In this document: in pieces, positions 16,555-24,823 of the stretch | Layout of the letters: each line of letters starts with the position of its first letter | How positions within the stretch are numbered: position 1 is the first letter of the stretch | Origin: Mesorhizobium sp. | GTDB lineage: Bacteria > Pseudomonadota > Alphaproteobacteria > Rhizobiales > Rhizobiaceae | DNA: 41,307 nt | Assembly (NCBI RefSeq): GCF_024509055.1 | Contig: NZ_JANINM010000227.1 | Span: 1 to 41,307, forward strand | Direction: 5' to 3' | Translations under genes and position numbers: made by a program | Notes under the pieces: model-generated | Database searches by the model: none | Seen by the model: the letters and a program-made list of their open reading frames with translations, nothing else | What the model was told of the DNA's origin: nothing

Positions 16555-17218
16555 CCGTCAGTTCCTTCACCGCGTCCTTGCCGATCCAGCGCGCCGTCCT
16601 GTCGGATGATGCGGCCAGCTTCTCGGCCAGCGCAAGGGCAGGGGAATGCAACCCCATCGAGCGCTTGCCGATCTGCCGCAAAGCCCAGTTCACCGCCTTG
16701 CGGACGAAATTGCGCGGGTCGCCGGCATGCCTCTCGATCAACGGCAGATAGGAGAGGAATGTCTCGTCGGGCTCCTTCTTCAGATGCACCGCCGCCCAGG
16801 CAAGCATGGCAAAGGCCGTGCGGCGGACGAATTCACGCTCGTCGTTGGCGAATTCATCAATCAGTTCACGCCAGAACGGCGTTGCGGCAAACAGGTCCGC
16901 AACGGTGTCGACGATTTCCCAGCTGTCGCAGTCGGCGGACCAGCGCCGGCATTGGGCAAGCCCCGTCTTTTTTGGTTCCGCGGTGAAGACGGCCATCAGG
17001 CGCGCCTCGCGAATGCCGCTGTCCCAGAGCAGCAGGGCGCGCTCGTGGTTCGTCTTCAGCTTGCGCGCCAGCGGACGCAGGTCGGCATTGCCGACGCCGA
17101 GCGCGGTAGTGGTGTTGATGCCGAACCGCGCCATGCCGGCGCGGCTTTCTTCAGTGCCGATCGAGCGCAGATGGGCGACGATATCGTCGGCGCTCCAGCT
17201 TGGATCGGGCAGGGCCAT
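16514..17218 (-). CDS. AlkD-like DNA alkylation repair protein
   Basis: A 234-residue all-helical HEAT-repeat protein. Family signatures are WDSGIREARLMAVFT, the CDSWEIVDTVADLF helix with the catalytic-region Trp and Asp, and NFVRKAVNWALRQIGKRS near the C-terminus. AlkD glycosylases excise bulky or cationic alkylated purines without base flipping. The ATG at 17218 follows the stop of the dehydrogenase gene by five bases, so the genes are co-transcribed; a longer frame starting inside that gene has no support. Confidence 0.88.
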   Translation of the reverse strand: MALPDPSWSADDIVAHLRSIGTEESRAGMARFGINTTTALGVGNADLRPLARKLKTNHERALLLWDSGIREARLMAVFTAEPKKTGLAQCRRWSADCDSWEIVDTVADLFAATPFWRELIDEFANDEREFVRRTAFAMLAWAAVHLKKEPDETFLSYLPLIERHAGDPRNFVRKAVNWALRQIGKRSMGLHSPALALAEKLAASSDRTARWIGKDAVKELTDVKQLERLGASKA

Positions 17219-17223
17219 GTCGG

Positions 17224-18093
17224 CTATCTTTCCAGGCGGGCGAGCAGCGAGGACGTGTCCCAACGCCGGCCGCCCATGTCCTGCACGTCCTTGTAGAACT
17301 GGTCGACAAGGGCTGTCACCGGCAGCTTGGCGCCGTTGCGGTTGGCTTCCGCCAAGCAGATGCCGAGATCCTTGCGCATCCAGTCGACGGCGAAGCCGAA
17401 ATCATACTTTCCGGCGTTCATTGTCTTGTGGCGGTTTTCCATCTGCCAGGAGCCGGCGGCGCCCTTGGAGATCACCTCGACCACCTTCTCGATGTCGAGC
17501 CCGGCCTTCTTGCCGAAATGGATGCCCTCGGACAGGCCCTGGACGAGGCCGGCGATAACGATCTGGTTGATCATCTTGGTAAGCTGGCCCGCGCCCGCCG
17601 GCCCCATCAGCCCGACCATGCGGGCATAGGCGTCAATGACCGGCCTGGCCTTGTCGAAAGCGGCCTGCCCGCCGCCGACCATCACGGTCAGAACGCCGTT
17701 CTCAGCGCCGGCCTGGCCACCCGACACAGGCGCGTCGAGGAAGGAAAAGCCGGCTTTTTCAGCGGCTTCGTCCAATTCACGGGCGACTTCCGCCGAAGCG
17801 GTGGTGTTGTCGATGAACACGGAGCCTTTCTTCATCGAGGCGAAGGCGCCATTGGCGCCGGTGGTTACCGAGCGCAGGTCATCGTCATTGCCGACGCAAG
17901 AGAAGACGAAGTCCTTGCCCTCGGCCGCCTCGGCCGGTGTCAGCGCCAGCCTGCCGCCGTGCTGAGCCACCCATTGCTCGGCCTTCGCCGAGGTGCGGTT
18001 ATAGACGGTGACGTCATGGCCGCCCTTATTCTTCAGGTGCGCCGCCATGGGGTATCCCATGACGCCAAGACCGAGAAATGCCACCGATGCCAT
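17224..18093 (-). CDS. NAD(P)-dependent beta-hydroxyacid dehydrogenase (3-hydroxyisobutyrate dehydrogenase family)
   Basis: A 289-residue oxidoreductase with the Rossmann motif VAFLGLGVMGYPMAAHL at the N-terminus, the substrate loop FLDAPVSGGQAGAENG, and the catalytic Lys in GAGQLTKMINQ. It oxidises or reduces short beta-hydroxy acids such as 3-hydroxyisobutyrate, tartronate semialdehyde or glyoxylate; the exact substrate cannot be fixed. GGAAGGG precedes the ATG. It heads a leftward operon with the alkylation repair and GNAT genes and is 115 bases downstream of an amino acid ABC permease gene. Confidence 0.88.
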   Translation of the reverse strand: MASVAFLGLGVMGYPMAAHLKNKGGHDVTVYNRTSAKAEQWVAQHGGRLALTPAEAAEGKDFVFSCVGNDDDLRSVTTGANGAFASMKKGSVFIDNTTASAEVARELDEAAEKAGFSFLDAPVSGGQAGAENGVLTVMVGGGQAAFDKARPVIDAYARMVGLMGPAGAGQLTKMINQIVIAGLVQGLSEGIHFGKKAGLDIEKVVEVISKGAAGSWQMENRHKTMNAGKYDFGFAVDWMRKDLGICLAEANRNGAKLPVTALVDQFYKDVQDMGGRRWDTSSLLARLER

Positions 18094-18208
18094 GGATAGA
18101 CCCTTCCAAAAAACACAGAAATTCAGCTCGCGAAAGCTCTATGTCCCACAGCGGATTCGTCAAGGCGCGCGGCGCCGCATCGACTGGTGCAGGCGGATGC
18201 CGGTCCGC

Positions 18209-19033
18209 TTACCGGTGCAGATGGACGGTGATGCGACGTTCGATCCATTCGACGCCGTGGCGCAGGATCTCGACCATCACCAGATAGACGATCGCCACCC
18301 AGATATAGGCCTGGATGTCGAAGGACTTGGCAAAGGCGAGCTTCGCATTGCCCATCAGATCGTAGACGGTGATGATGGCAACGATCGCGGAGGCCTTGAT
18401 CATGAGGATCAGTTCGTTGCCGTAGGGCCGCAATGCCACGATGATCGCTTGCGGCAGGATCACCTTGCGCAATGTCTGCAGCCTGTGCAAGCCAAGCGAG
18501 GCAGCACCTTCCCACTGGCCTTTCGGAACGCTCTCAATGGCGCCGCGCAGGATCTCGGCCTGGTAGGCAGCGGTGTTGAGCGAGAAGGCAAAGACGCCGC
18601 AATAGAATGCCTCGCGGAAGAACCACCACAGCCCGACCGATTCAAGCTCCGGCCGGAAGGAGCCGACGCCGTAGTAAACCAGATAGGTCTGCACCAGCAG
18701 CGGCGTGCCGCGGAAGAAATAGACGTAGCAATAGGCCAGGCTGGACAGGATCCGGTTCTTGGACATGCGGCCATAGGCGACCGGCAGCGACAGGATCGCA
18801 CCGGTGACCATCGAAATGCTGACCAGCGAGAGCGTGGTTCCCAGGCCTTGCAGATAGGCCGGAGCATATTTGGCGAAGAACTCGGCGTTCCAGGCGAACA
18901 CCAGATAGGCCACGATGCCGAGGCCGAACAGGATCCAGAAGCCGACCAGCGCATAACCGAGGACACGTGCGCGCGGCCAGCCGCGGGCCACCGGCGGTGG
19001 CTTTTCGACAGCGAGGGTCTGGCTGACGCTCAT
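18209..19033 (-). CDS. Amino acid ABC transporter permease (HisM/OccM type)
   Basis: A 274-residue inner membrane protein with about five helices and the cytoplasmic EAA loop (AEILRGAIESVPKGQWEGAASLGL ... VILPQ) that docks to the ATPase. It belongs to the HisMQ/OccM permeases for basic or polar amino acids and opines. The ATG overlaps the stop of the preceding permease gene by four bases (ATGA), so translation is coupled. The usual ATPase gene does not follow: the next gene downstream is a dehydrogenase. Confidence 0.9.
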   Translation of the reverse strand: MSVSQTLAVEKPPPVARGWPRARVLGYALVGFWILFGLGIVAYLVFAWNAEFFAKYAPAYLQGLGTTLSLVSISMVTGAILSLPVAYGRMSKNRILSSLAYCYVYFFRGTPLLVQTYLVYYGVGSFRPELESVGLWWFFREAFYCGVFAFSLNTAAYQAEILRGAIESVPKGQWEGAASLGLHRLQTLRKVILPQAIIVALRPYGNELILMIKASAIVAIITVYDLMGNAKLAFAKSFDIQAYIWVAIVYLVMVEILRHGVEWIERRITVHLHR

Positions 19034-19746
19034 CGGGTCTCCCTCCGCCCGAGCGAGCGCAGGATGAAGCCGGTGGCGATCGACGACAGGATGGCCAGAA
19101 CCAGGAAAACCAGCGCGGCGACGCTGTAGAAAAGGAAGGAGTGCTTGGTGACGCGAGCCGCGACGCCGGCATTGCGCAAGGTCTCCGCGAGATTGACGAC
19201 CGAGACCAGCGACGTGTCCTTGAGCAGGCTCAGCCAGCAATTCTCCAGACCTGGGAATGCGATGCGCAACAGCTGCGGCAGGATCACCAGGCGCATGGTC
19301 TGCCATTTCGACAGGCCGATGGCGTAGCCGCCCTCATACTGGCCCTTGGGAATGGCGCGGAAGGCGGAGAGGAATACTTCGCTGGCGTAGGACGAGAAGA
19401 TCAGCGACAGCACGATCATGCCGGCGATGAAGCTGTTCACGTCGATCGTGGCGTCGGGGTAGAACCGGCGCACGAGGTACTGCAGCAGCAGCGGCATGCC
19501 GAAGAAGAACAGGAACAGCGTCACCAGTTCTGGCAGGCCACGAAACACGGTGGTGTAGATGTTGGCGGCCAGCCGCAGCGAGGGTTCTTCATGCTGTTTG
19601 GCGAAAGCGACGAAGAAGCCGATCACAAGGCCGAAAGGAAGAGTGGCGAGCGCCAGCGCGATGGTGACCAGCACGCCAGAGGCGATACTTTGACTCCAGC
19701 CATCCGGGCCCCAGCTGAGAAGTGTCCAAATGCTCTGGGCTGGCAT
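19030..19746 (-). CDS. Amino acid ABC transporter permease (HisQ/OccQ type)
   Basis: A 238-residue membrane protein paired with the preceding entry to form the heterodimeric channel. It shows SGVLVTIALALATLPFGLVIG as first helix, FRGLPELVTLFLFFFG, and the EAA loop (EVFLSAFRAIPKGQYEGGYAIGLS ... ILPQ). ATG 19746 agrees with the family N-terminus. It is separated from the binding-protein gene by 78 bases that contain a strong stem-loop. Confidence 0.9.
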   Translation of the reverse strand: MPAQSIWTLLSWGPDGWSQSIASGVLVTIALALATLPFGLVIGFFVAFAKQHEEPSLRLAANIYTTVFRGLPELVTLFLFFFGMPLLLQYLVRRFYPDATIDVNSFIAGMIVLSLIFSSYASEVFLSAFRAIPKGQYEGGYAIGLSKWQTMRLVILPQLLRIAFPGLENCWLSLLKDTSLVSVVNLAETLRNAGVAARVTKHSFLFYSVAALVFLVLAILSSIATGFILRSLGRRETR

Positions 19747-19786
19747 TGACGGGTCGTTTCTCCGCGGCGATCCCGGGATGGAAGAA

Positions 19787-19812
19787 GGGCGGCGAGGGGT
19801 GCCTCGCCGCCC
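19787..19812 (-). other. Intercistronic stem-loop in the amino acid ABC operon
   Basis: A perfect 11-bp GC-rich stem (19787-19797 with 19802-19812) with a 4-nt loop lies between the binding-protein and permease genes. No T-tract follows on the minus strand. In binding-protein-dependent operons such hairpins usually protect the upstream binding-protein mRNA, giving more binding protein than permease. Confidence 0.6.
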
Positions 19813-19824
19813 TCGGCACAACTA

Positions 19825-20610
19825 TCAGGATTCGGCGCCGTAGACGTCGAACTTGAAGTATTTGTCGTTGATTTCCTTGTATTTTCCGTTCTTGCGGATG
19901 GCGTCGATCGCCGAGTTCAGCTTGTTGACGAGATCGGTCTCACCCTTGCGCACGGCGATGCCGGCGCCGGGTCCGAAGATCTCGACCGGCTGCGGCGAAG
20001 GCTGGCCAAGTATCTTGCAGCAGGCGCCGTCAGGCGAATCGAGCCACTGCTGCAACACCACGATGTCGTCCTCGATGGCGTCGAGACGCCCATTGGCGAG
20101 ATCGGCCTGCTCCTCGGGGCTGCTCGGATAGCCCTTGATGGTGCTGTCGGTATAGGTCTTCGAGGCATAGTTGAAATGCGTCGTCGTCGTGGCGACACCG
20201 ATATTCTTGCCAGCAAGGTCGGCCTTGGTGACGCCCTTGAGGGTCGAATCCTTCGGCACGGCGATCGCCGACGGCGTGTTGTAGTATTTGTGCGTGAAGT
20301 CGACCTTCTGGGCGCGCTCGGGCGTGATCGACATCGAGGCGACGATGGCATCGAACTTGCCGGCCTGGAGTGCCGGGATGATGCCGTCCCAATCCTGCGC
20401 GACGAAGGTGCACTTCACCTTCATTTCGTCGCATAGTGCCTTGGCGATATCGATGTCGAAGCCGACCAGCTGGCCGTCCGAGGTCAGGTTGTTGAAGGGC
20501 GGATACGCGCCTTCGGTGCCGATCCTCAGGGTCTTTTCCTGAGCCTGGGCGACGCCAAGTGTCAGCAGCGCAGCCGAAGCGGCGAGCGCGATACGCAGTG
20601 CAATACGCAT
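19825..20610 (-). CDS. Amino acid ABC transporter substrate-binding protein (HisJ/ArgT type)
   Basis: A 261-residue periplasmic protein of SBP family 3. The signal peptide is MRIALRIALAASAALLTLGV with cleavage after AQA; the mature protein has LRIGTEGAYPPFNNL, LVGFDIDIAKALCDEMKVKC, DWDGIIPALQAGKFDAIVASMSIT and FTHKYY. These match lysine/arginine/ornithine/histidine and octopine/nopaline binding proteins. GAGAGGA precedes the ATG. It is first in the operon with two permeases; no ATPase is present in this window. Confidence 0.92.
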   Translation of the reverse strand: MRIALRIALAASAALLTLGVAQAQEKTLRIGTEGAYPPFNNLTSDGQLVGFDIDIAKALCDEMKVKCTFVAQDWDGIIPALQAGKFDAIVASMSITPERAQKVDFTHKYYNTPSAIAVPKDSTLKGVTKADLAGKNIGVATTTTHFNYASKTYTDSTIKGYPSSPEEQADLANGRLDAIEDDIVVLQQWLDSPDGACCKILGQPSPQPVEIFGPGAGIAVRKGETDLVNKLNSAIDAIRKNGKYKEINDKYFKFDVYGAES

Positions 20611-20710
20611 GATGATCCTCTCATAATTATCATGGCCGCTGTCCCAGGCGGCTCTTGTGGGCGGAGCTTCTTTGACCGCCCGCTACCCGGATACTCCCAC
20701 TCTTTCCGAG

Positions 20711-20760
20711 AAAAAAGCAACTGCAAATCAACGGCAAACGACAATCATCGTCTGCCGTTG
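20711..20760 (-). terminator. Probable terminator of mobB
   Basis: Directly after the mobB stop, an imperfect stem (20729-20741 with 20748-20760, one internal mismatch, 6-nt loop) is followed on the minus strand, after 12 bases, by a run of six T (20716-20711). The gap between stem and T-run makes it a weaker than textbook terminator. Confidence 0.4.
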
Positions 20761-20762
20761 CG

Positions 20763-21278
20763 TTACTTGTTTGGAGCAACGAGGCCTGTAGTGCGCTCGA
20801 CAAAATCGGCTATTGATTTTGTATCGTCGAGATCGAACACAGGCAGACTTTCGCCTTCGACCGCAAAGTCGGCGGCGATGGCGACAATGTTCGGATCGTT
20901 TGCCGAAAGTGGCGTCCGATCCTTGGCTTCTAGGCGTCTTGCCTCGATCTTCTTGTGCGCCTCACGCTTGTAGCCCTCGACCAGCACGATGTCGGAAGGG
21001 GCCAGCCGCGCCAGTATGTCGTCCAGCGTCGGCTCGTCTTCGTTGCGCAGCTCATGCATCAGGGCCCAGCGCCGTCCGGACACGATCGCGACCTCCGTCG
21101 CGCCAGCCTGACGATGGCGGAAACTGTCCGCGCCCGGTTTGTCGATATCGAAGTCATGATGGGCGTGTTTCACCGTCGAAACCGCCCAGCCGCGCCGCAC
21201 AAGTTCGGCGACCAGCTTCTCGGTCAGTGTCGTCTTGCCGGAGTTCTTCCAGCCTGTGATGCCGAATACGCGTCTCAT
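20763..21278 (-). CDS. mobB: Molybdopterin-guanine dinucleotide biosynthesis protein B
   Basis: A 171-residue P-loop GTPase. It starts MRRVFGITGWKNSGKTTLTEKL (Walker A GWKNSGKTT), then VSTVKHAHHDFDIDKPGADS and LVEGYKREAHKKIE, all diagnostic of MobB, which supports attachment of GMP to molybdopterin. Its ATG overlaps the stop of the mobA remnant by four bases, so it is translated by coupling. Confidence 0.93.
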   Translation of the reverse strand: MRRVFGITGWKNSGKTTLTEKLVAELVRRGWAVSTVKHAHHDFDIDKPGADSFRHRQAGATEVAIVSGRRWALMHELRNEDEPTLDDILARLAPSDIVLVEGYKREAHKKIEARRLEAKDRTPLSANDPNIVAIAADFAVEGESLPVFDLDDTKSIADFVERTTGLVAPNK

Positions 21279-21562
21279 GGTTGGAGGCTTTGCAACATAC
21301 GTTCGGCCGCCGCAAGGTCGCCGCGCGTGTTGACGTTGAAGAATGGATGGTTCGGCTCGTTATCGGCTTCGATCGTCGGCAATTCCACTGCGACGAAACC
21401 ATGCTGCTCGATGATCGCCAGGGTCACGACGTGCGGCTTCAGGCGGGCGGCGACGTGGTCGATGAGCCGGTGCTTGCTCAAGGGGAGCAGCAGCTTGTCG
21501 CCGCCGCCCATCCGCTGCGACAGCCTGCCCGCCAGAATGATCGCCGCGACGCCTTGGCCCAT
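21275..21562 (-). CDS. mobA: Internally deleted molybdenum cofactor guanylyltransferase MobA
   Basis: This 95-residue frame joins both ends of MobA without its middle. Residues 1-50 carry the GTP-binding N-terminus (AAIILAGRLSQRMGGGDKLL, then LIDHVAARLKP). Residues 51-95 are the C-terminus (IEQHGFVAVELP ... HPFFNVNTRGDLAAAERML). Full-length MobA is about 190-215 residues; roughly 100 residues are missing at about 21410, including the segment with the metal-binding Asp and the substrate pocket. The reading frame is preserved, so downstream mobB coupling (ATGA) survives. It should be catalytically dead. A second mobA may exist elsewhere; an assembly error is the alternative. Confidence 0.75.
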   Translation of the reverse strand: MGQGVAAIILAGRLSQRMGGGDKLLLPLSKHRLIDHVAARLKPHVVTLAIIEQHGFVAVELPTIEADNEPNHPFFNVNTRGDLAAAERMLQSLQP

Positions 21563-21567
21563 CGCGA

Positions 21568-22488
21568 CTATATGCCGTCCGGCGCCATCTGGGGTCCAGC
21601 GCTTTCGGCGGCGGGCTGCCGCCGGCCAACGATGCGCTCGCGGTAGAGCGCGTAGAGGCCGGAGCCGATGATGATCGTAGCGCCGACGGTCATTGCCAGG
21701 TCCGGTATGTCGCTGAAAACGACGATGCCGAGCAGGATCGACCACAGCAGCGCGGTGTAGCGGAAGGGCGCGATGAAGGAGATGGCGCCCGAGCGCATCG
21801 CCATGATGATGAACTGGTAGCCGATGATGACGAGCACCGCCGCCAGTGCCAGGAGCGCGGTTGCCCGGCCGGTCATCGGGGTCCACCCGCCCATTGGCGA
21901 AAGCAGCAGCGCGCCCAATATCGTCATGGCAAGAGCGGTTGCGGTCGAGACGAGCATGCTCGGGATTGCCGGCGGAATCCGCTTCGTGGCCAGGTCGCGC
22001 ACCGCGCAGCAGACCACGCTGGTGAGCGCCAAGAGCGAATAGATGCTGAAACCTTCAAAGCCCGGCCGCACGATGACCAGCACGCCGGCGAAGCCGATCG
22101 CAATGGCCAGCCAGCGTCGCCAGCCGACGCCTTCGCCGAACACCAGCGCCGCGCCCATTGTCACCGCCAACGGCAAGGCCTGCAGCACGGCCGAGACGTT
22201 GGCGATCGGCAGGTGCGACAGAGCGATCAGGAATGAGACGGTGCCGCCTGCCTCACCGGCGACACGCACCGCCACCATCGGCTGCAGCATGGCGGCGGGT
22301 TTGGCGAGCGCGCCGCGATGCCAGGCAAGCAGGCCGACGAAAAGCGACGCGAAGACGCCCCGGACAAGCATGACCTGCGCAATGTTCATCGATTCCGAGG
22401 AGAACTTGGTGATCGCGTCGTTGAGGGTGAAGCCGGCCATGGCCACCATCATGAAGAGCGCGCCGCGAAGATTGGGCGAAAGAGGCAA
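21568..22488 (-). CDS. EamA/DMT family transporter
   Basis: A 306-residue inner membrane protein with ten predicted helices formed by two EamA repeats (GALFMMVAMAGFTLNDAITK; the second begins near residue 155). Such proteins export amino acids, metabolites or nucleotide sugars; the substrate is unknown. The frame starts with TTG at 22488, and an ATG at 22452 is a possible alternative. Its stop is six bases before the mobA remnant, so mobA and mobB may be transcribed with it. Confidence 0.88.
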   Translation of the reverse strand: MPLSPNLRGALFMMVAMAGFTLNDAITKFSSESMNIAQVMLVRGVFASLFVGLLAWHRGALAKPAAMLQPMVAVRVAGEAGGTVSFLIALSHLPIANVSAVLQALPLAVTMGAALVFGEGVGWRRWLAIAIGFAGVLVIVRPGFEGFSIYSLLALTSVVCCAVRDLATKRIPPAIPSMLVSTATALAMTILGALLLSPMGGWTPMTGRATALLALAAVLVIIGYQFIIMAMRSGAISFIAPFRYTALLWSILLGIVVFSDIPDLAMTVGATIIIGSGLYALYRERIVGRRQPAAESAGPQMAPDGI

Positions 22489-22555
22489 GGGCGTTTCCGG
22501 GTTGTCTTTGCGTCAAGCGTCTAACAGCCGGCCGCAAGACAGCAACGCCAAAGAA

Positions 22556-22583
22556 ATGGGCCACGGGAGCTCCCGTGGCCCAT
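22556..22583 (-). terminator. 28-bp perfect palindrome, terminator of the 118-residue secreted protein gene
   Basis: Two perfect 14-base arms (22556-22569 and 22570-22583) form a strong stem 28 bases after the stop of the leftward secreted-protein gene. On the minus strand the stem is followed by a TTTCTTT tail, fitting an intrinsic terminator. Confidence 0.6.
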
Positions 22584-22611
22584 GATATCGGCTCGCGCGC
22601 GCGGCTGAGGC

Positions 22612-22968
22612 CTACTTCGGTGTCAGTACTTCGGTGCCGTTGCCGTTCTTGCCTGCTATCGTCCACAGCCCGTGCAACGAGCCGTCCTTCTCCACCTTAT
22701 AGACGACAAGGCCTATATCCTTGCCCATCTCGTAGCCCGCGGAAAAAGCATCGTCGTTGCGCATGCAGATGCCGTCGGAGGTCGACCCGCCGGTTTCCCA
22801 ATGGATGGTGCAGGTGGTGTCGCTGGTCAGCGTGATGGTGGCCTCGCCGTCATATTTCGAGCCGTCGAAATTGGTGCCGGCGACGGTGTAGGTGCCGCCG
22901 ATCGACTGGGCTGCAGCCGGCATGGAAGCAACCCCGAGCATAGCAAGTGAAAGCATGAATGTGCGCAT
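22612..22968 (-). CDS. Small secreted protein of unknown function
   Basis: A 118-residue protein with signal peptide (MRTFMLSLAMLGVASMPAAA, cleavage near AQS). The mature part is rich in beta-strand-like segments (GGTYTVAGTNFDGSKYDGEATITLTSD, HGLWTIAGKNGNGTEVL) and has two Cys that could form a disulfide. I recognise this as a type common in Rhizobiales but without a named function. GGGGGAG gives a good ribosome site before ATG 22968. It has its own terminator, so it is a single-gene unit. Confidence 0.7.
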   Translation of the reverse strand: MRTFMLSLAMLGVASMPAAAQSIGGTYTVAGTNFDGSKYDGEATITLTSDTTCTIHWETGGSTSDGICMRNDDAFSAGYEMGKDIGLVVYKVEKDGSLHGLWTIAGKNGNGTEVLTPK

Positions 22969-22990
22969 GGCACTCCCCCTAAGCGTGAAA

Positions 22991-23007
22991 CCCCCGGGCC
23001 GGACGCT
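22991..23007. repeat. 17-bp repeat, copy 1
   Basis: The 17-mer beginning CCCCCGGGCC and ending GGACGCT recurs exactly at 39181-39197. Both copies lie in non-coding DNA. Confidence 0.4.
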
Positions 23008-23081
23008 AGGCTGGTACGGGTCGGCGGTAAATCGGGTTCGTGGCCTCGTGAAGAGTTTATTTTTGGTACGGTGCCGACACC

Positions 23082-23576
23082 TCAAGGCTCACGCAGACTC
23101 CTTGCGATGGCGCCCACCAGTGGGTCGTATTTCGCCTTGAGCGAGGGTGGGTACTCGATGAAGACCGTTCGGATGACCTCGTCCTTGCCGAACAGGCGGC
23201 GCTCATAGAAAATCTTGCCATCCTTGGTGCCGGACAGCACCGCCCAGTTCTTTCCGGTCTTGCTGTAGGTCACCTTGTAGCCCGGCTCGGTGCTAGCCCT
23301 TTCCTCATCGACGAAGCCTTGCGGCGTTTCGTTGTCGACATTGTTGATGCCGGAGCAGGTGAGCTCGGCGCCGTCGGCGCTGAGCCATTGCTGGCCATCG
23401 CCATTTTCCGGCTCTGGCAGGCGATAGCTAAAAATCTCGTCCGGAAATGTGCAAGACTGCCCGAACCGCTCGTTTACATAGGTGAGTGGTTTCGCGATTG
23501 CCGCTGCCGGGAAGATGGTCGCCAAGCATATGACTGCGGCCAGCGGCGACAATCCGCTTCGACAATGACGCAGCAT
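23082..23576 (-). CDS. Secreted hypothetical protein
   Basis: A 164-residue protein with a signal peptide (hydrophobic core LSPLAAVICLATIFPAAAIA, cleavage near AKP). The mature part contains YVNERFGQSCTFPDEIF, an internal Cys pair and the C-terminal SLKAKYDPLVGAIARSLREP. Similar rhizobial periplasmic proteins exist but I know of no function. ATG 23576 has a strong AGGGGGA site. It lies 55 bases downstream of moaA on the same strand and may be read through from it. Confidence 0.65.
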   Translation of the reverse strand: MLRHCRSGLSPLAAVICLATIFPAAAIAKPLTYVNERFGQSCTFPDEIFSYRLPEPENGDGQQWLSADGAELTCSGINNVDNETPQGFVDEERASTEPGYKVTYSKTGKNWAVLSGTKDGKIFYERRLFGKDEVIRTVFIEYPPSLKAKYDPLVGAIARSLREP

Positions 23577-23631
23577 GGTTTCCCCCTTGGCCTGCAACCA
23601 AAGGCAATCCTGCAGCAAGTCGGAGAAAAAG

Positions 23632-24627
23632 TCAGCCGCCGGTGACGCTCATGTGGCGCGAAACAGACGGGCGGCTGGTGCGACGGTCGATGACAAAATC
23701 GTGGCCCTTCGGCTTGCGTCCGATGGCTTCGTCGATCGCTTCGCCGACGAGCTCGTTGCCTTCGGAGGCGCGCAGCGACGCCCTGAGGTCGGCAGCATCT
23801 TCCTGGCCAAGACACATGTAGAGCGTACCGGTGCAGGTCAGGCGGACGCGGTTGCAGCTCTCGCAGAAATTATGCGTCATCGGCGTAATGAAGCCGAGCC
23901 TGCCGCCGGTCTCGGCGACATGGACATAGCGGGCCGGGCCGCCGGTCTTGTAAGGGATGTCGGTCAGCGTGAACTGGCGTTCCAGCGAAGCGCGCAGCAG
24001 CGACAGCGGCAGATACTGATCGGTGCGGTCGGCCTCGATCTCGCCCATCGGCATGGTTTCGATGACGGTGAGGTCCATGCCGCGGCCATGCGCCCAACGC
24101 AGCATCTCGGGGATTTCAGCGTCGTTGAAGTCGCGCAAGGCCACAGCGTTGAGCTTGATCTTCAACCCGGCTTTTTGCGCGGCGTCGATGCCTTCCATCA
24201 CCTTGTCGAGATTGCCCCAGCGCGTGACCTGGCGGAATTTCGCGGTGTCCAGCGTGTCGAGTGAGACATTGATGCGCTTCACCCCGCAATCGGCGAGCTC
24301 GGCGGCGAAGCGCGACAGCTGCGAGCCGTTGGTGGTCAGCGTTAGTTCTTCCAGCGCACCACTCTCCAAGTGCCGTGACAGCTGGCGCACGAGATGCATG
24401 ATGTTCTTGCGCACCAGCGGCTCGCCACCGGTAAGCCTGAGCTTCCTGACGCCCTTTTCGATGAAGACAGTACACAGCCGGTCCAGCTCCTCGAGCGACA
24501 GCAAATCCTTCTTCGGCAGGAAGGTCATGTCCTCGGCCATGCAGTAGGTGCAACGGAAATCGCAGCGGTCTGTGACCGACACGCGCAGGTAGCTGATCGT
24601 GCGACCGAATGGGTCGATCATGTTCAT
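23632..24627 (-). CDS. moaA: GTP 3',8-cyclase MoaA
   Basis: A radical-SAM enzyme that converts GTP to 3',8-cyclo-GTP in the first step of molybdenum cofactor synthesis. The N-terminal cluster is CDFRCTYC, with LRVSVTDR before it; LTGGEPLVR follows; the C-terminal cluster cysteines are in [13 protein letters not shown]. The protein ends with the conserved double glycine (VTGG) needed for activity. I use ATG 24627 (331 residues); ATG 24621 is equally possible, and a TTG at 24633 is less likely. The other Mo-cofactor genes, mobA and mobB, lie about 2 kb downstream with unrelated genes between. Confidence 0.93.
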   Translation of the reverse strand: MNMIDPFGRTISYLRVSVTDRCDFRCTYCMAEDMTFLPKKDLLSLEELDRLCTVFIEKGVRKLRLTGGEPLVRKNIMHLVRQLSRHLESGALEELTLTTNGSQLSRFAAELADCGVKRINVSLDTLDTAKFRQVTRWGNLDKVMEGIDAAQKAGLKIKLNAVALRDFNDAEIPEMLRWAHGRGMDLTVIETMPMGEIEADRTDQYLPLSLLRASLERQFTLTDIPYKTGGPARYVHVAETGGRLGFITPMTHNFCESCNRVRLTCTGTLYMCLGQEDAADLRASLRASEGNELVGEAIDEAIGRKPKGHDFVIDRRTSRPSVSRHMSVTGG

Positions 24628-24823
24628 ATTCAAGCGCTTCCGTGGCCGTGAGAGGCGTCGTTATATACAGCTATGTGATACGATCCAGCCCGACGTTCAA
24701 GATAGTCGGTCTTGATCTTTCGCAACATTCCCCGGCCGACATGGCGTGTCGGCTGCGTCCTACGACCTTTCCGCATCGTGCGAAGCGGCGTAGGGAAGGG
24801 CGCAACCCAGGCAGGGAAGAATC

